Assembly (NCBI GenBank): GCA_963829545.1
Contig: CAWHIX010000008.1
Span: 248,001-312,000, forward strand
From: JAXGXJ01 sp963829545
Lineage (GTDB): Bacteria > Actinomycetota > Thermoleophilia > RBG-16-64-13
DNA: 64,000 nt
Direction: 5' to 3'
Shown here: piece by piece, positions 54,037 through 61,227 of the stretch
How the letters are laid out: every line of letters begins with the position of its first letter
Position numbering within the stretch: position 1 is the stretch's first letter
The notes under the pieces: model-generated
Databases searched by the model: none
Told to the model about the DNA's origin: nothing
Seen by the model: only the letters and a program-made list of their open reading frames with translations
Made by a program: the position numbers and the translations under genes

Positions 54037-54123
54037 ACATCCTGGTGTCGCGAAGCGGGCCGGTCGGTCCTATGATGGAGGGAGGAGCAGTCTTCCTGCG
54101 ACGCGCGGAGCAAGGAGCATGAG

Positions 54124-54342
54124 ATGACCAATATCTACGATGTCCCACTCACCATGAAGGAGATCGAAGTCATCCGCTTCGTGATCGACCGCTACCGCAA
54201 AGCGATGATCTTCGAACTGGCCAACACCGACTCCCGGGAGCTGAAGAAGTACCTCAAAGAGCGTGAGGACATGCTCGAGAGCGTGGTCCAAAGGCTCGAC
54301 TCCTTCTCCGGCGATCCGGACGAGACGGAGCCGGTGGATTAG
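54124..54342 (+). CDS. Small helical protein of unknown function
   Basis: A 72-residue charged protein ('LTMKEIEVIRFVIDRYRKA', 'LKKYLKEREDMLESVVQRLD') that is almost wholly helical, with an acidic tail. I do not recognise it. AAGGAG precedes the ATG at the right distance, and it has its own upstream region with a dyad that could be an operator, so it is probably a regulated single gene or leads into the nuclease gene 33 bases downstream. Confidence 0.6.
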   Translation: MTNIYDVPLTMKEIEVIRFVIDRYRKAMIFELANTDSRELKKYLKEREDMLESVVQRLDSFSGDPDETEPVD

Positions 54343-54375
54343 CGGGCCGCGGCTACGGCCACCCGCACGGTCGGC

Positions 54376-54948
54376 TTGAGTGAAGAGGCCTGGGGCCTAG
54401 TGCGTCGCCTCCGGATTCGGCCGGCCGGCCGTGTTCTGCCTGCGCTTCTGCTCGCATGCCTCCTGGGAGCGGTCTGGCTGTGCCTCGGGTGTCGGGGCGG
54501 CGGGGAGTCGGCGGAGATCACCGGGGAGTCGACGGTCTCGGCATCCCTGGTGCGGGTGGTGGACGGCGATACCATCGTCGTGCGCATGCCGAATGGAGAA
54601 GAAGAGAGGCTGCGCTACATAGGCATCGATGCGCCTGAGTCGGTCCAGCCGGATGCACCCGTGGAGTACCTGGGACCGGAGGCTTCGGCTCACAACAAGG
54701 ACCTCCTGCGATCTGGCGCCTTGCGTCTTTCCTTAGACACGGAGGAACGCGACCAGCACGGACGTCTGCTGGCCTACGTCTGGGCGGGAGATGTCTTTGT
54801 CAACGAACGGATGGTGCGCGACGGGTTCGCCTGGGAGAAGAGGTACCCTCCCAACCTCCGCATGCAGGAAACGCTCGCCGAGGCCGAACGGGCGGCGCGC
54901 GCGGCGGGGGTGGGCCTCTGGTCGCCCGATGCTGTAGTCTTGCCCTGA
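54376..54948 (+). CDS. Thermonuclease (SNase)-family lipoprotein
   Basis: A 190-residue staphylococcal-nuclease-like protein. The N-terminus has a signal with a lipobox-like 'VWLCLGCRGG'; the OB-fold domain follows with 'LVRVVDGDTIVVRMPNG' (Asp ligands), 'LRYIGIDAPES' (catalytic Arg) and 'DTEERDQHGRLLAYVWAG' (Glu/Asp and second Arg). All expected active residues are present, so it should cut DNA and RNA outside the membrane with calcium. The TTG at 54376 starts the frame used; no good ribosome site is visible, so the start is uncertain. Confidence 0.87.
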   Translation: MSEEAWGLVRRLRIRPAGRVLPALLLACLLGAVWLCLGCRGGGESAEITGESTVSASLVRVVDGDTIVVRMPNGEEERLRYIGIDAPESVQPDAPVEYLGPEASAHNKDLLRSGALRLSLDTEERDQHGRLLAYVWAGDVFVNERMVRDGFAWEKRYPPNLRMQETLAEAERAARAAGVGLWSPDAVVLP

Positions 54949-54976
54949 GTCTTACGATAAGAGCGAAGGAACCGCC

Positions 54977-56198
54977 ATGCTTTACCGCCCCTTCGGCAAG
55001 ACCGGTGAGAAGGTCTCCATCTTGGGCTTCGGCGCCATGCGCCTCCCGGTGGTCGACCACCACCACGATCAGATAGACATCCCCCTGGCCACGGAGATGC
55101 TCCATTACGCCTTGGATCACGGCGTCAACTACGTGGATACCGCCTACGCCTACCACGGTTCCTCGGTGACGTCCCCCGGGAGGAGCGAATCATTCGTTGG
55201 CCGGGCTCTGGAGGGGGAGCTACCGGGACAGGGTCATGGTGGCCACCAAGCTGGTCGGCTGGTCGGTGAAGACCCGGGCCGACATGGATAGTGTTCTCTC
55301 CGAGCAACTGGCCAATCTCCGTACCGACTACGTGGACTGCTACATGCTTCACGGCATAGACGCCCGCGCCTGGGCCCGCTTCAAGGAGTTGGGGGCCCTC
55401 GACTTCCTGGCGGCAGCGAAGGCCGACGGGCGGATCCGCTACGCAGGTTTCTCGTTTCATGACGACGCGGCCGCCTTCGCACCCATCGTCGACGCTTATG
55501 ACTGGGATTTCTGCCAGATCCAGTACAACTATATGGACGTCGAATGCCAGGCGGGGCGAGCGGGCTTGCGCTACGCGGTCAAGCGCGGTCTGGGGGTCAT
55601 CGTCATGGAGCCCATCAAGGGGGGCAGACTGGCCGATCCCGTGCCGGACGAAGTCCAGCGCATCTGGGACGAGGCTTCGGTGGAGAGGACTCCGGCGGAG
55701 TGGGCGCTGCGTTTTGTGTGGGATGACCGCGACGTCAGCCTGGTGCTGTCGGGCATGAGCACCATGGAGCAAGTGGCAGAGAACGTCCGGATCGCGGAGG
55801 ACGCTCACGCAGGTTCACTCAGCGGCCTGGATCTCGACCTCATCGAGAAGGTGAGGCAGGTGTACGCCGATCGCACCGCTGTTCCATGTACGGGATGCCG
55901 CTACTGCATGCCCTGTCCGTCGGGGATCGACATCCCCAAAGTGCTGGGGATCCTCAACGATGCCTCTCTTTATGGCAACGCGCTGGGGGAGAGGTTCGTG
56001 TACAACATCACCGTCGATCTGGGGGGTTCGGCGAAGGCCTCGGACTGTACGGAGTGTGGCCAGTGCACCGATGCCTGCCCGCAGCAGATCGACGTGCCTG
56101 GGGCCATGGCCGACTGCGTGCGTTTGTTCGAGGCTGAGGCTCCCAACCTGGCGGGCGGGGAGTCTGAGCCCGCAGTCGCGGACGGTCCCGAGGCTTGA
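54977..56198 (+). pseudogene. Aldo/keto reductase with C-terminal 2x[4Fe-4S] ferredoxin domain, one frame break
   Basis: About 406 residues. The aldo/keto reductase barrel has 'MLYRPFGKTGEKVSILGFG', 'NYVDTAYAYHG' (catalytic Asp/Tyr), 'YVDCYMLHGID' and 'SLVLSGMSTMEQVAENV'. The C-terminus carries two cysteine clusters, 'CTGCRYCMPCP' and 'CTECGQCTDACP', that bind [4Fe-4S] centres. The frame breaks near 55208, between 'SESFVGRALEG' and 'SYRDRVMVATKL'. Such fusions occur in anaerobes and may couple reduction to ferredoxin. ATG at 54977 behind AAGGAA. Overlaps the thioesterase start by 4 bases. Confidence 0.87.
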
Positions 56199-56695
56199 GC
56201 CGCCGGGTCGAAAGGGCTCAGAACCTGAGTCGCATGTGCGTGGTATGCGGGGTCGATAACGGCCTTGGCCTGCAGGGGCATTTCTACGAACTGGCCGGTG
56301 GCGAAGTGGTGGGCATCTTCCAGCCCCGGCCGGAGCACCAGGGCTATCCAGGACGCATGCACGGCGGCTTGGCTTCGGCCATACTCGACGAGACGATCGG
56401 CAGGGCGATCAACATCCGCGAGCCGGACACCTGGGGAGTGACCGTGGAATTCACGGTGAGATTCCGGAAGCCGGTGCCGCTGGACGCTCCTGTCAAGGCG
56501 ATTGGACGGCTGACGGGCGACCCACGTCGCCTCTTCGAAGGGAGTGGCGAGATCTTACTCGCCGATGGCAGCGTGGCGGTGGAAGCCCAGGGCAAGTACC
56601 TGCGCCTTCCTCTGTCCGACATAGCCGATACCACCTTCCGGAAGCAGGAGTGGTTTGAAGACCCGCTGTCTCCTCCCTCCGAGATAGACGTCTAG
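56195..56695 (+). CDS. PaaI-type hotdog-fold thioesterase
   Basis: A 166-residue single-domain hotdog protein. The N-terminus has 'MCVVCGVDNGLGLQGHFYE', the active-site segment 'GYPGRMHGGLASAILDETIG' (His-Gly-Gly plus Asp/Glu of the PaaI type) is intact, and 'VEFTVRFRKPVPLDAPVKAI' follows. It would hydrolyse an acyl-CoA or similar thioester in the cytosol; the acyl group is unknown. It starts with TTG overlapping the aldo/keto reductase stop (TTGA), so the two are coupled. The N-terminal cysteine pair is common in this subgroup. Confidence 0.85.
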   Translation: MSRRVERAQNLSRMCVVCGVDNGLGLQGHFYELAGGEVVGIFQPRPEHQGYPGRMHGGLASAILDETIGRAINIREPDTWGVTVEFTVRFRKPVPLDAPVKAIGRLTGDPRRLFEGSGEILLADGSVAVEAQGKYLRLPLSDIADTTFRKQEWFEDPLSPPSEIDV

Positions 56696-56717
56696 TAGCT
56701 GCTGCCACGCTTGACTC

Positions 56718-57848
56718 ATGAGCCCTGTCGACCGCCTATCACCCGCCTGGCAGACTCTGCGGCCCTGGGTGGAACGCACGATCCCGTTGCCGCCTACGCC
56801 GCCCGGGACGCCCGAGTTGGAGGACCGGGTGCGGGGCATGCTGCTCGGGCTTGCTGTCGGTGATGCGCTGGGTAACACCAGCGAGGGTCTGACCCCGGCC
56901 GAGCGACGGCGGCGCTACGGCGAGATACGGGACTACCTGCCCAACTGGTGGGCCGACATGCTCTCCCGGGGAGTACCTTCCGACGACACCCAGCTCGCCT
57001 TCTGGACCCTGGAGTCGCTCCTTCGTCGCGGGGGTCTCGATCCCGCTGACGTCGCCGAGGCTTTCGCGGGCGACCGCATCTTTGGGATCGGGAAGACGGT
57101 GACCGCCTTTCTGCTCGCCTACCGGGGCCAGGGCTTGCCCTGGTACGAGGCCGGCCGCGCCAGCGCCGGCAACGGAGCCCTTATGCGCATCGCCCCGGTT
57201 ATCCTGCCCCATCTGCGCAACATGACCAACGAATTGTGGACCGACGTCATCGCGGCCACCGTCCTTACCCATCGGGATGAGGCGGCCGTGGCTGCGTCGG
57301 TGGGGTTCGTGGGTGTTCTGGCCGAATGCCTCTCCCGACCCTTGGCGGGTGCCTCCGGCCGGCCTCCGGGGAGCGACGCTGCGGCTCCGCCCGCGGCACG
57401 GTGGTGGCCGGAGACCTTCCTCCGCTACGCGCGCCCCGTCGAGACGGGGATCGCTTACCGCCGCGACGCGCCGGTCGGCTCTTTCGACGGGAGTCTGTGC
57501 CGCTTGATAGAGGAGGAGGTGCTGCCGGCTATCGACGCAGGGCATGCGGTGATGGAGTCCGCCGAGCGCCGGCACTCGGGCGCCTACCTGCTGGAGACGG
57601 TGCCCTGCGTTCTTCATATCCTGGCCGTTCACGGCAGCGATCCCGAGGAGGCTATCGTCCGAGCCGTAAACGATACCCAGGACAACGACACCGTCGGCGC
57701 CTTGGTAGGGGCCGCTGTCGGGGCCCTGCACGGCGAACAGGCGTTGCCCTACCGCTGGCGACGGGACCTGCTCGGCCGCACCCGGGAGGGTGACGACGGG
57801 CGGGTACAGGGGCTCCTGGATCGGGCGGTGCAGGCCTTCTTGCGCTAA
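56718..57848 (+). CDS. ADP-ribosylglycohydrolase (ARH)-family protein
   Basis: A 376-residue helical protein of the ARH/DraG superfamily. The metal-binding motifs are 'GMLLGLAVGDALGNTSEGL', 'VPSDDTQLAFWTLESL' (the S-D-D-T triad), 'SAGNGALMRIAPV' and 'VNDTQDNDTVGALVGAAVGA' (the second Asp/Thr pair binding Mg). It probably removes ADP-ribose from proteins, nucleic acids or small molecules. No toxin or DraT gene is adjacent. The middle contains a Pro/Ala-rich insertion at about 215-240. Twenty-two bases separate it from the thioesterase gene. Confidence 0.87.
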   Translation: MSPVDRLSPAWQTLRPWVERTIPLPPTPPGTPELEDRVRGMLLGLAVGDALGNTSEGLTPAERRRRYGEIRDYLPNWWADMLSRGVPSDDTQLAFWTLESLLRRGGLDPADVAEAFAGDRIFGIGKTVTAFLLAYRGQGLPWYEAGRASAGNGALMRIAPVILPHLRNMTNELWTDVIAATVLTHRDEAAVAASVGFVGVLAECLSRPLAGASGRPPGSDAAAPPAARWWPETFLRYARPVETGIAYRRDAPVGSFDGSLCRLIEEEVLPAIDAGHAVMESAERRHSGAYLLETVPCVLHILAVHGSDPEEAIVRAVNDTQDNDTVGALVGAAVGALHGEQALPYRWRRDLLGRTREGDDGRVQGLLDRAVQAFLR

Positions 57849-57961
57849 GGCATGAAACTACCGGCGGCCGGGTAAGGCCGTCTTGTAGTGAGCCGATGTG
57901 CATGAGGCTCGACCGTGACCGGAGGATCGATGACGATCGTCGAGGTCTGGGGAGGCTGCGC

Positions 57962-58660
57962 ATGGCGGACGGGATGCAGCGCTTGAAGGATCGCCGGGAG
58001 GCCGGCTTGGCACTGGCCCGAGAACTGGGCCGCTTCGCCGGTCGCGACGACACCATCGTGCTGGGACTTCCGCGGGGTGGAGTCGTGGTCGCCTTCGAGG
58101 TGGCCCAGTCGCTCGACCTGCCCCTCGACGTGTATCTGGTGCGCAAGTTGGGAGCTCCAGGACAAGAAGAACTGGCGGTGGGAGCCATCGCGAGCGGCGG
58201 AGCGAGGGTGCTGAACGATTCGATCGTCGCCTCGCTGCGACTCCCTCCAGAGCAGATCGAGGCTATCGCAGCCAGGGAGAAAGCTCGCCTGGAGGAAAGG
58301 GAGCGGCTGTACCGTGGTCACGCGAACCCGGTCGTTCTGAAGGGCAGGCAGGTGATAGTGGTGGACGACGGCTTGGCCACGGGGGCCAGCATGCGCATCG
58401 CCGTTCGGTCGCTGAGGGACCGTGATCCCGCCAGGATCGTGGTAGCTGTGCCCGTCGCTCCTGCTGAGACATGCGCGGCTTTGGGTCGAGAAGCTGACGA
58501 GGTGGTCTGTTCTCTGACGCCGGCTCCCTTCTACAGCATCGGTTCCTGGTACGAGGATTTCGAGCAGACCTCCGACCAGGAGGTGATCGACCTTCTCGAG
58601 CGGGCCCGCGGGTTTGGCTGGCATGCCGGGGGCCGGCTGGGACAGGAAGAACCGCTATGA
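57962..58660 (+). CDS. Phosphoribosyltransferase-family protein
   Basis: A 232-residue type I phosphoribosyltransferase. 'VLGLPRGGVVVAFEVAQSL', 'VRKLGAPGQEELAVGAIASG' and the PRPP-binding motif 'VIVVDDGLATGASMRIAVRS' are intact. In many bacteria this family is fused to or encoded beside a dienelactone-hydrolase-like alpha/beta hydrolase, as here; their joint role is unknown. I start at the ATG at 57962, behind GGGGAGG; the frame continues 66 bases upstream with an Arg/Asp-rich stretch that looks non-coding. Its stop overlaps the hydrolase start (ATGA). Confidence 0.85.
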   Translation: MADGMQRLKDRREAGLALARELGRFAGRDDTIVLGLPRGGVVVAFEVAQSLDLPLDVYLVRKLGAPGQEELAVGAIASGGARVLNDSIVASLRLPPEQIEAIAAREKARLEERERLYRGHANPVVLKGRQVIVVDDGLATGASMRIAVRSLRDRDPARIVVAVPVAPAETCAALGREADEVVCSLTPAPFYSIGSWYEDFEQTSDQEVIDLLERARGFGWHAGGRLGQEEPL

Positions 58661-59325
58661 ATGCGGGGGCGGCCGACGCCATCGAGCGGGAGGTGGGTAT
58701 CTCCCTAGGCGCTATCAACCTCAACGGGACGTTGAGTCTAGCGCCGGGGGCCGAGAGTCTGGTGCTGTTCGTACACGGTAGCGGCAGCAGCCGCTTCAGT
58801 TCTCGCAACCGCTTCGTCGCCCACACACTCAACGCGGCCGGCATAGCCACCCTGCTCTTCGATCTACTCTCCGTCGAGGAAGAACGGGAGGATCAGCTGA
58901 CCGCCGAGCTCCGCTTCGACATCCCCTTGCTCACCGGCCGGGTGCTCGACGTGACCGGGTGGCTGCGGGAGAACCGCGACACGAAGGACCTCTCGCTGGG
59001 GTATTTCGGAGCGAGCACCGGCGCGGCGGCCGCTCTCGCGGCCGCCGCGCGCTCCGACGAGGTCGCTGCGATCGTCTCTCGCGGTGGGCGTCCTGACCTC
59101 GCCCTGCCCTATCTTCCGAGGGTCGATGTCCCGGTGCTGCTCATCGTGGGCGGGCACGATCTTGCCGTCATCGACATGAACCGGCAGGCTTTCACGGCCC
59201 TACACTCGGTCAAAGAACTTGTCATCGTTCCAGGCGCGAGCCATCTGTTCGAGGAACCGGGCACTTTGGAGGAGGTAGCTCGCCTCGCCGCCGCCTGGTT
59301 TGGCCGACATCTGCAAGCGGCTTAG
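58657..59325 (+). CDS. Alpha/beta hydrolase (dienelactone hydrolase-like)
   Basis: A 222-residue alpha/beta hydrolase. The oxyanion region is 'LVLFVHGSGSSRFSSRNRF', the nucleophile elbow 'YFGASTGAAAALAAA' (Ser near 115, in G-x-S-x-G), the acid 'LLIVGGHDLAVIDM' and the His 'VPGASHLFEEPGTLEEV'. It is coupled to the phosphoribosyltransferase (4-base overlap), the usual partner of this subgroup. The substrate is unknown. After its stop, 91 bases to the convergent UxaA-like gene contain nothing I can name. Confidence 0.86.
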   Translation: MNAGAADAIEREVGISLGAINLNGTLSLAPGAESLVLFVHGSGSSRFSSRNRFVAHTLNAAGIATLLFDLLSVEEEREDQLTAELRFDIPLLTGRVLDVTGWLRENRDTKDLSLGYFGASTGAAAALAAAARSDEVAAIVSRGGRPDLALPYLPRVDVPVLLIVGGHDLAVIDMNRQAFTALHSVKELVIVPGASHLFEEPGTLEEVARLAAAWFGRHLQAA

Positions 59326-59416
59326 CGGCCCTCGCATGAACCTCGATCTGCTGTGTTTCGAGGGCTACGAGTAGCGTCTCGGCCGACGGCAGGACCTCGG
59401 GCGGCCCCTTGTCCCC

Positions 59417-60574
59417 TCAGACCGCGGGGCCGATGGTGTGGATGGCGAACTCCCGGTGCCCGTGGTACTCGCTCCTCGTCTCTTCTCCGCCGGCCACGGC
59501 GAGGATCTTCTCGAAGATGTCTCGACCTATCCCCTCCAGCGAGGCGTCACCATCCAGCACCGCGCCCGCATTCAGGTCCATGTCGTCCTTCATTCGCCTG
59601 TACATCTCCGTGTTGGAAGCCACCTTGATGACGGGAGCGATGGCCGATCCCATGGGAGTGCCTCGACCGGTGGTGAACACGATCACCTGGGCGCCGGCGG
59701 CCAGCATGCCGGTGATGCATACTGCGTCCAGAGCCGGCCCGTCCATGACCACCAGCCCCTGCTGCGACGGTCTTTCCGCGAAGGAGACCACCTGGCGGAC
59801 GGGTGTCGTTCCTCCCTTGAGGATGGCCCCCAGCGATTTTTCCTCCAGGGTCGTCAATCCACCCTCGATATTGCCCGGCGACGGTTCCGAGCCCCGGACG
59901 TCGACGCCGGTGGCAAGGATGGCGCTCTCCATCTCGCTCACGACGTGGTAGAGGCGCGTACGGACGTCGTCGTCGGCGGCCCTCCGGGCCAGGACGTGTT
60001 CGGCGCCGATCATCTCCGGGATCTCCGTGATCATCACCGAGCCGCCTGCGCCCACCATGAGGTCGGCGGCGACCCCGGCGGCGGGATTGGCGGTCAGGCC
60101 GGAAAGGGTGTCCGAACCTCCGCATTTCATCCCCACGGTCAGTCGCGCGACGTCCACCGGCGTTCGCCGATCTTGGGACGCGGCCCTTTGGAGCTTCTCC
60201 AACAACTCTTTGCCTTTGGCGACGGCCGCCGTCGTGCCACCTTCAGTCTGAATGTCGAGCATCTCGAAGCGCTGGCCGGCCTGGCGCAGTTCCGCCGCCA
60301 GCACTTCCGTGGTCAGCAGTTCGCAGCCCAGGCCCACCAACAGCACTCCGCCCACGTTCGGGTTTGCGCAGAAGCCTGCCATCGTGCGCAGCATGAGCTC
60401 GCGTTCGGCTCCCAGATGGCCGCAGCCGTGAGGATGGGAGATGCTTACGCTCCCGGGGACGGACTCGCTGATCATCTGCGCCACGCTGGCGGCGCAGATG
60501 ACGGTGGGGAAGACCAAGACGTGATTGCGCACTCCCACCGTGCCGTTGCTCCGGACATACCCTGAGAACTTCAT
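59417..60574 (-). CDS. UxaA-family hydrolase/dehydratase, large (C-terminal) part
   Basis: A 385-residue protein equal to the C-terminal domain of altronate/galactarate dehydratases (UxaA/GarD). Blocks are 'GYVRSNGTVGVRNHVLVFPT', 'SISHPHGCGHLGAERELMLR', 'GGVLLVGLGCELL', 'TVGMKCGGSDTLSGLTANPA' and 'IAPVIKVASNTEMYRRMKDD'; the Cys and His residues likely bind the Fe. The N-terminal SAF domain is encoded separately just upstream (overlap of 4 bases), as in some two-part enzymes of this family. It may dehydrate a sugar acid or another hydroxy acid; neighbours are a Mo-hydroxylase and a MoaD protein. Confidence 0.87.
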   Translation of the reverse strand: MKFSGYVRSNGTVGVRNHVLVFPTVICAASVAQMISESVPGSVSISHPHGCGHLGAERELMLRTMAGFCANPNVGGVLLVGLGCELLTTEVLAAELRQAGQRFEMLDIQTEGGTTAAVAKGKELLEKLQRAASQDRRTPVDVARLTVGMKCGGSDTLSGLTANPAAGVAADLMVGAGGSVMITEIPEMIGAEHVLARRAADDDVRTRLYHVVSEMESAILATGVDVRGSEPSPGNIEGGLTTLEEKSLGAILKGGTTPVRQVVSFAERPSQQGLVVMDGPALDAVCITGMLAAGAQVIVFTTGRGTPMGSAIAPVIKVASNTEMYRRMKDDMDLNAGAVLDGDASLEGIGRDIFEKILAVAGGEETRSEYHGHREFAIHTIGPAV

Positions 60575-60888
60575 CGCGGCGCCACGGCGATCTTGTCGCC
60601 CCGTCCCTTGATGCCTTCGACGTTGTGGACATGGACGTGCTGCCCCGCCTCTATGTCCTCCGTGGCCAGCCCCACGGTCTCCCCGTACTTGACCACCGGA
60701 CCACCCGCGGGGATAGGTCGGAGGGCAAACTTATGCCCGAAAGGTATGGCCTCGCACAGGGTCAGAGGGCCGGCGGAGCCGGGAGCCGTGTCTGCCTCCA
60801 CATCGACCACCTCTCGCGCAGGCAGTGCCTGCACCGCTGTGGCCACGTTGTCCCGCTCGTGGATGACGATGAAACGCCGCGCCGCCAT
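60571..60888 (-). CDS. UxaA-family dehydratase, small SAF-domain part
   Basis: A 105-residue SAF domain, the N-terminal piece of the UxaA/GarD family. 'AARRFIVIHERDNVATAVQAL', 'IPFGHKFALRPIPAGGPVVKYG' and 'ATEDIEAGQHVHVHNVEGIKG' include the family's H-x-H metal-site stretch. It overlaps the large-part gene by 4 bases, so the two chains are made together. The start at 60888 lies 3 bases after the MoaD-like gene stop. Confidence 0.86.
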   Translation of the reverse strand: MAARRFIVIHERDNVATAVQALPAREVVDVEADTAPGSAGPLTLCEAIPFGHKFALRPIPAGGPVVKYGETVGLATEDIEAGQHVHVHNVEGIKGRGDKIAVAPR

Positions 60889-60891
60889 CCG

Positions 60892-61167
60892 CTATCCTCC
60901 GGAAGCCAGCACGGCGATGATCAGTATGTCGCCGTCCTTGAGAGGACGGGATCGTTCCGCCTTGCGCATGCCCTCATGGTTGACGAACACGTGCACGGGC
61001 CTCAGGAGGTCGCCGCGTGAATTGAAGAGCAGCCTCCCGGCGTCCGGGAAACGGCCGACGAGGTCGTCGAGGGCTTCGCCGACCGTGCTCCCTGACAGCC
61101 GCAGTTCCTCCGTCTCACCCACCAGCCTCTTCAGTTCCGGGTAGAAGATGGCGGCTTTCGCGCTCAT
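60892..61167 (-). CDS. MoaD/ThiS-family protein
   Basis: A 91-residue beta-grasp protein ending in Gly-Gly ('IIAVLASGG'), the activatable tail of sulfur-carrier proteins. 'LRPVHVFVNHEGMRKAERSR' and 'PLKDGDILIIAVLA' match the MoaD/ThiS fold. It could carry sulfur for molybdopterin synthesis or for another pathway; no MoaE is seen nearby. I take the ATG at 61167; the frame runs further upstream without support. It sits between a molybdenum-hydroxylase flavoprotein gene and the two UxaA-like genes on the same strand. Confidence 0.85.
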   Translation of the reverse strand: MSAKAAIFYPELKRLVGETEELRLSGSTVGEALDDLVGRFPDAGRLLFNSRGDLLRPVHVFVNHEGMRKAERSRPLKDGDILIIAVLASGG

Positions 61168-61227
61168 CGCTCGGCTCGTCCCCTCACCTGCTGCTCGTCG
61201 CTCCGTCGCTTCGCCGTCCGCCACCTG

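Noticed and set aside
54124..54948. Small helical protein plus nuclease as a toxin-antitoxin or nuclease-inhibitor pair
   Set aside because: The nuclease has an export signal and lipobox, so a cytosolic antitoxin would not meet it; the small protein has no DNA-binding domain.
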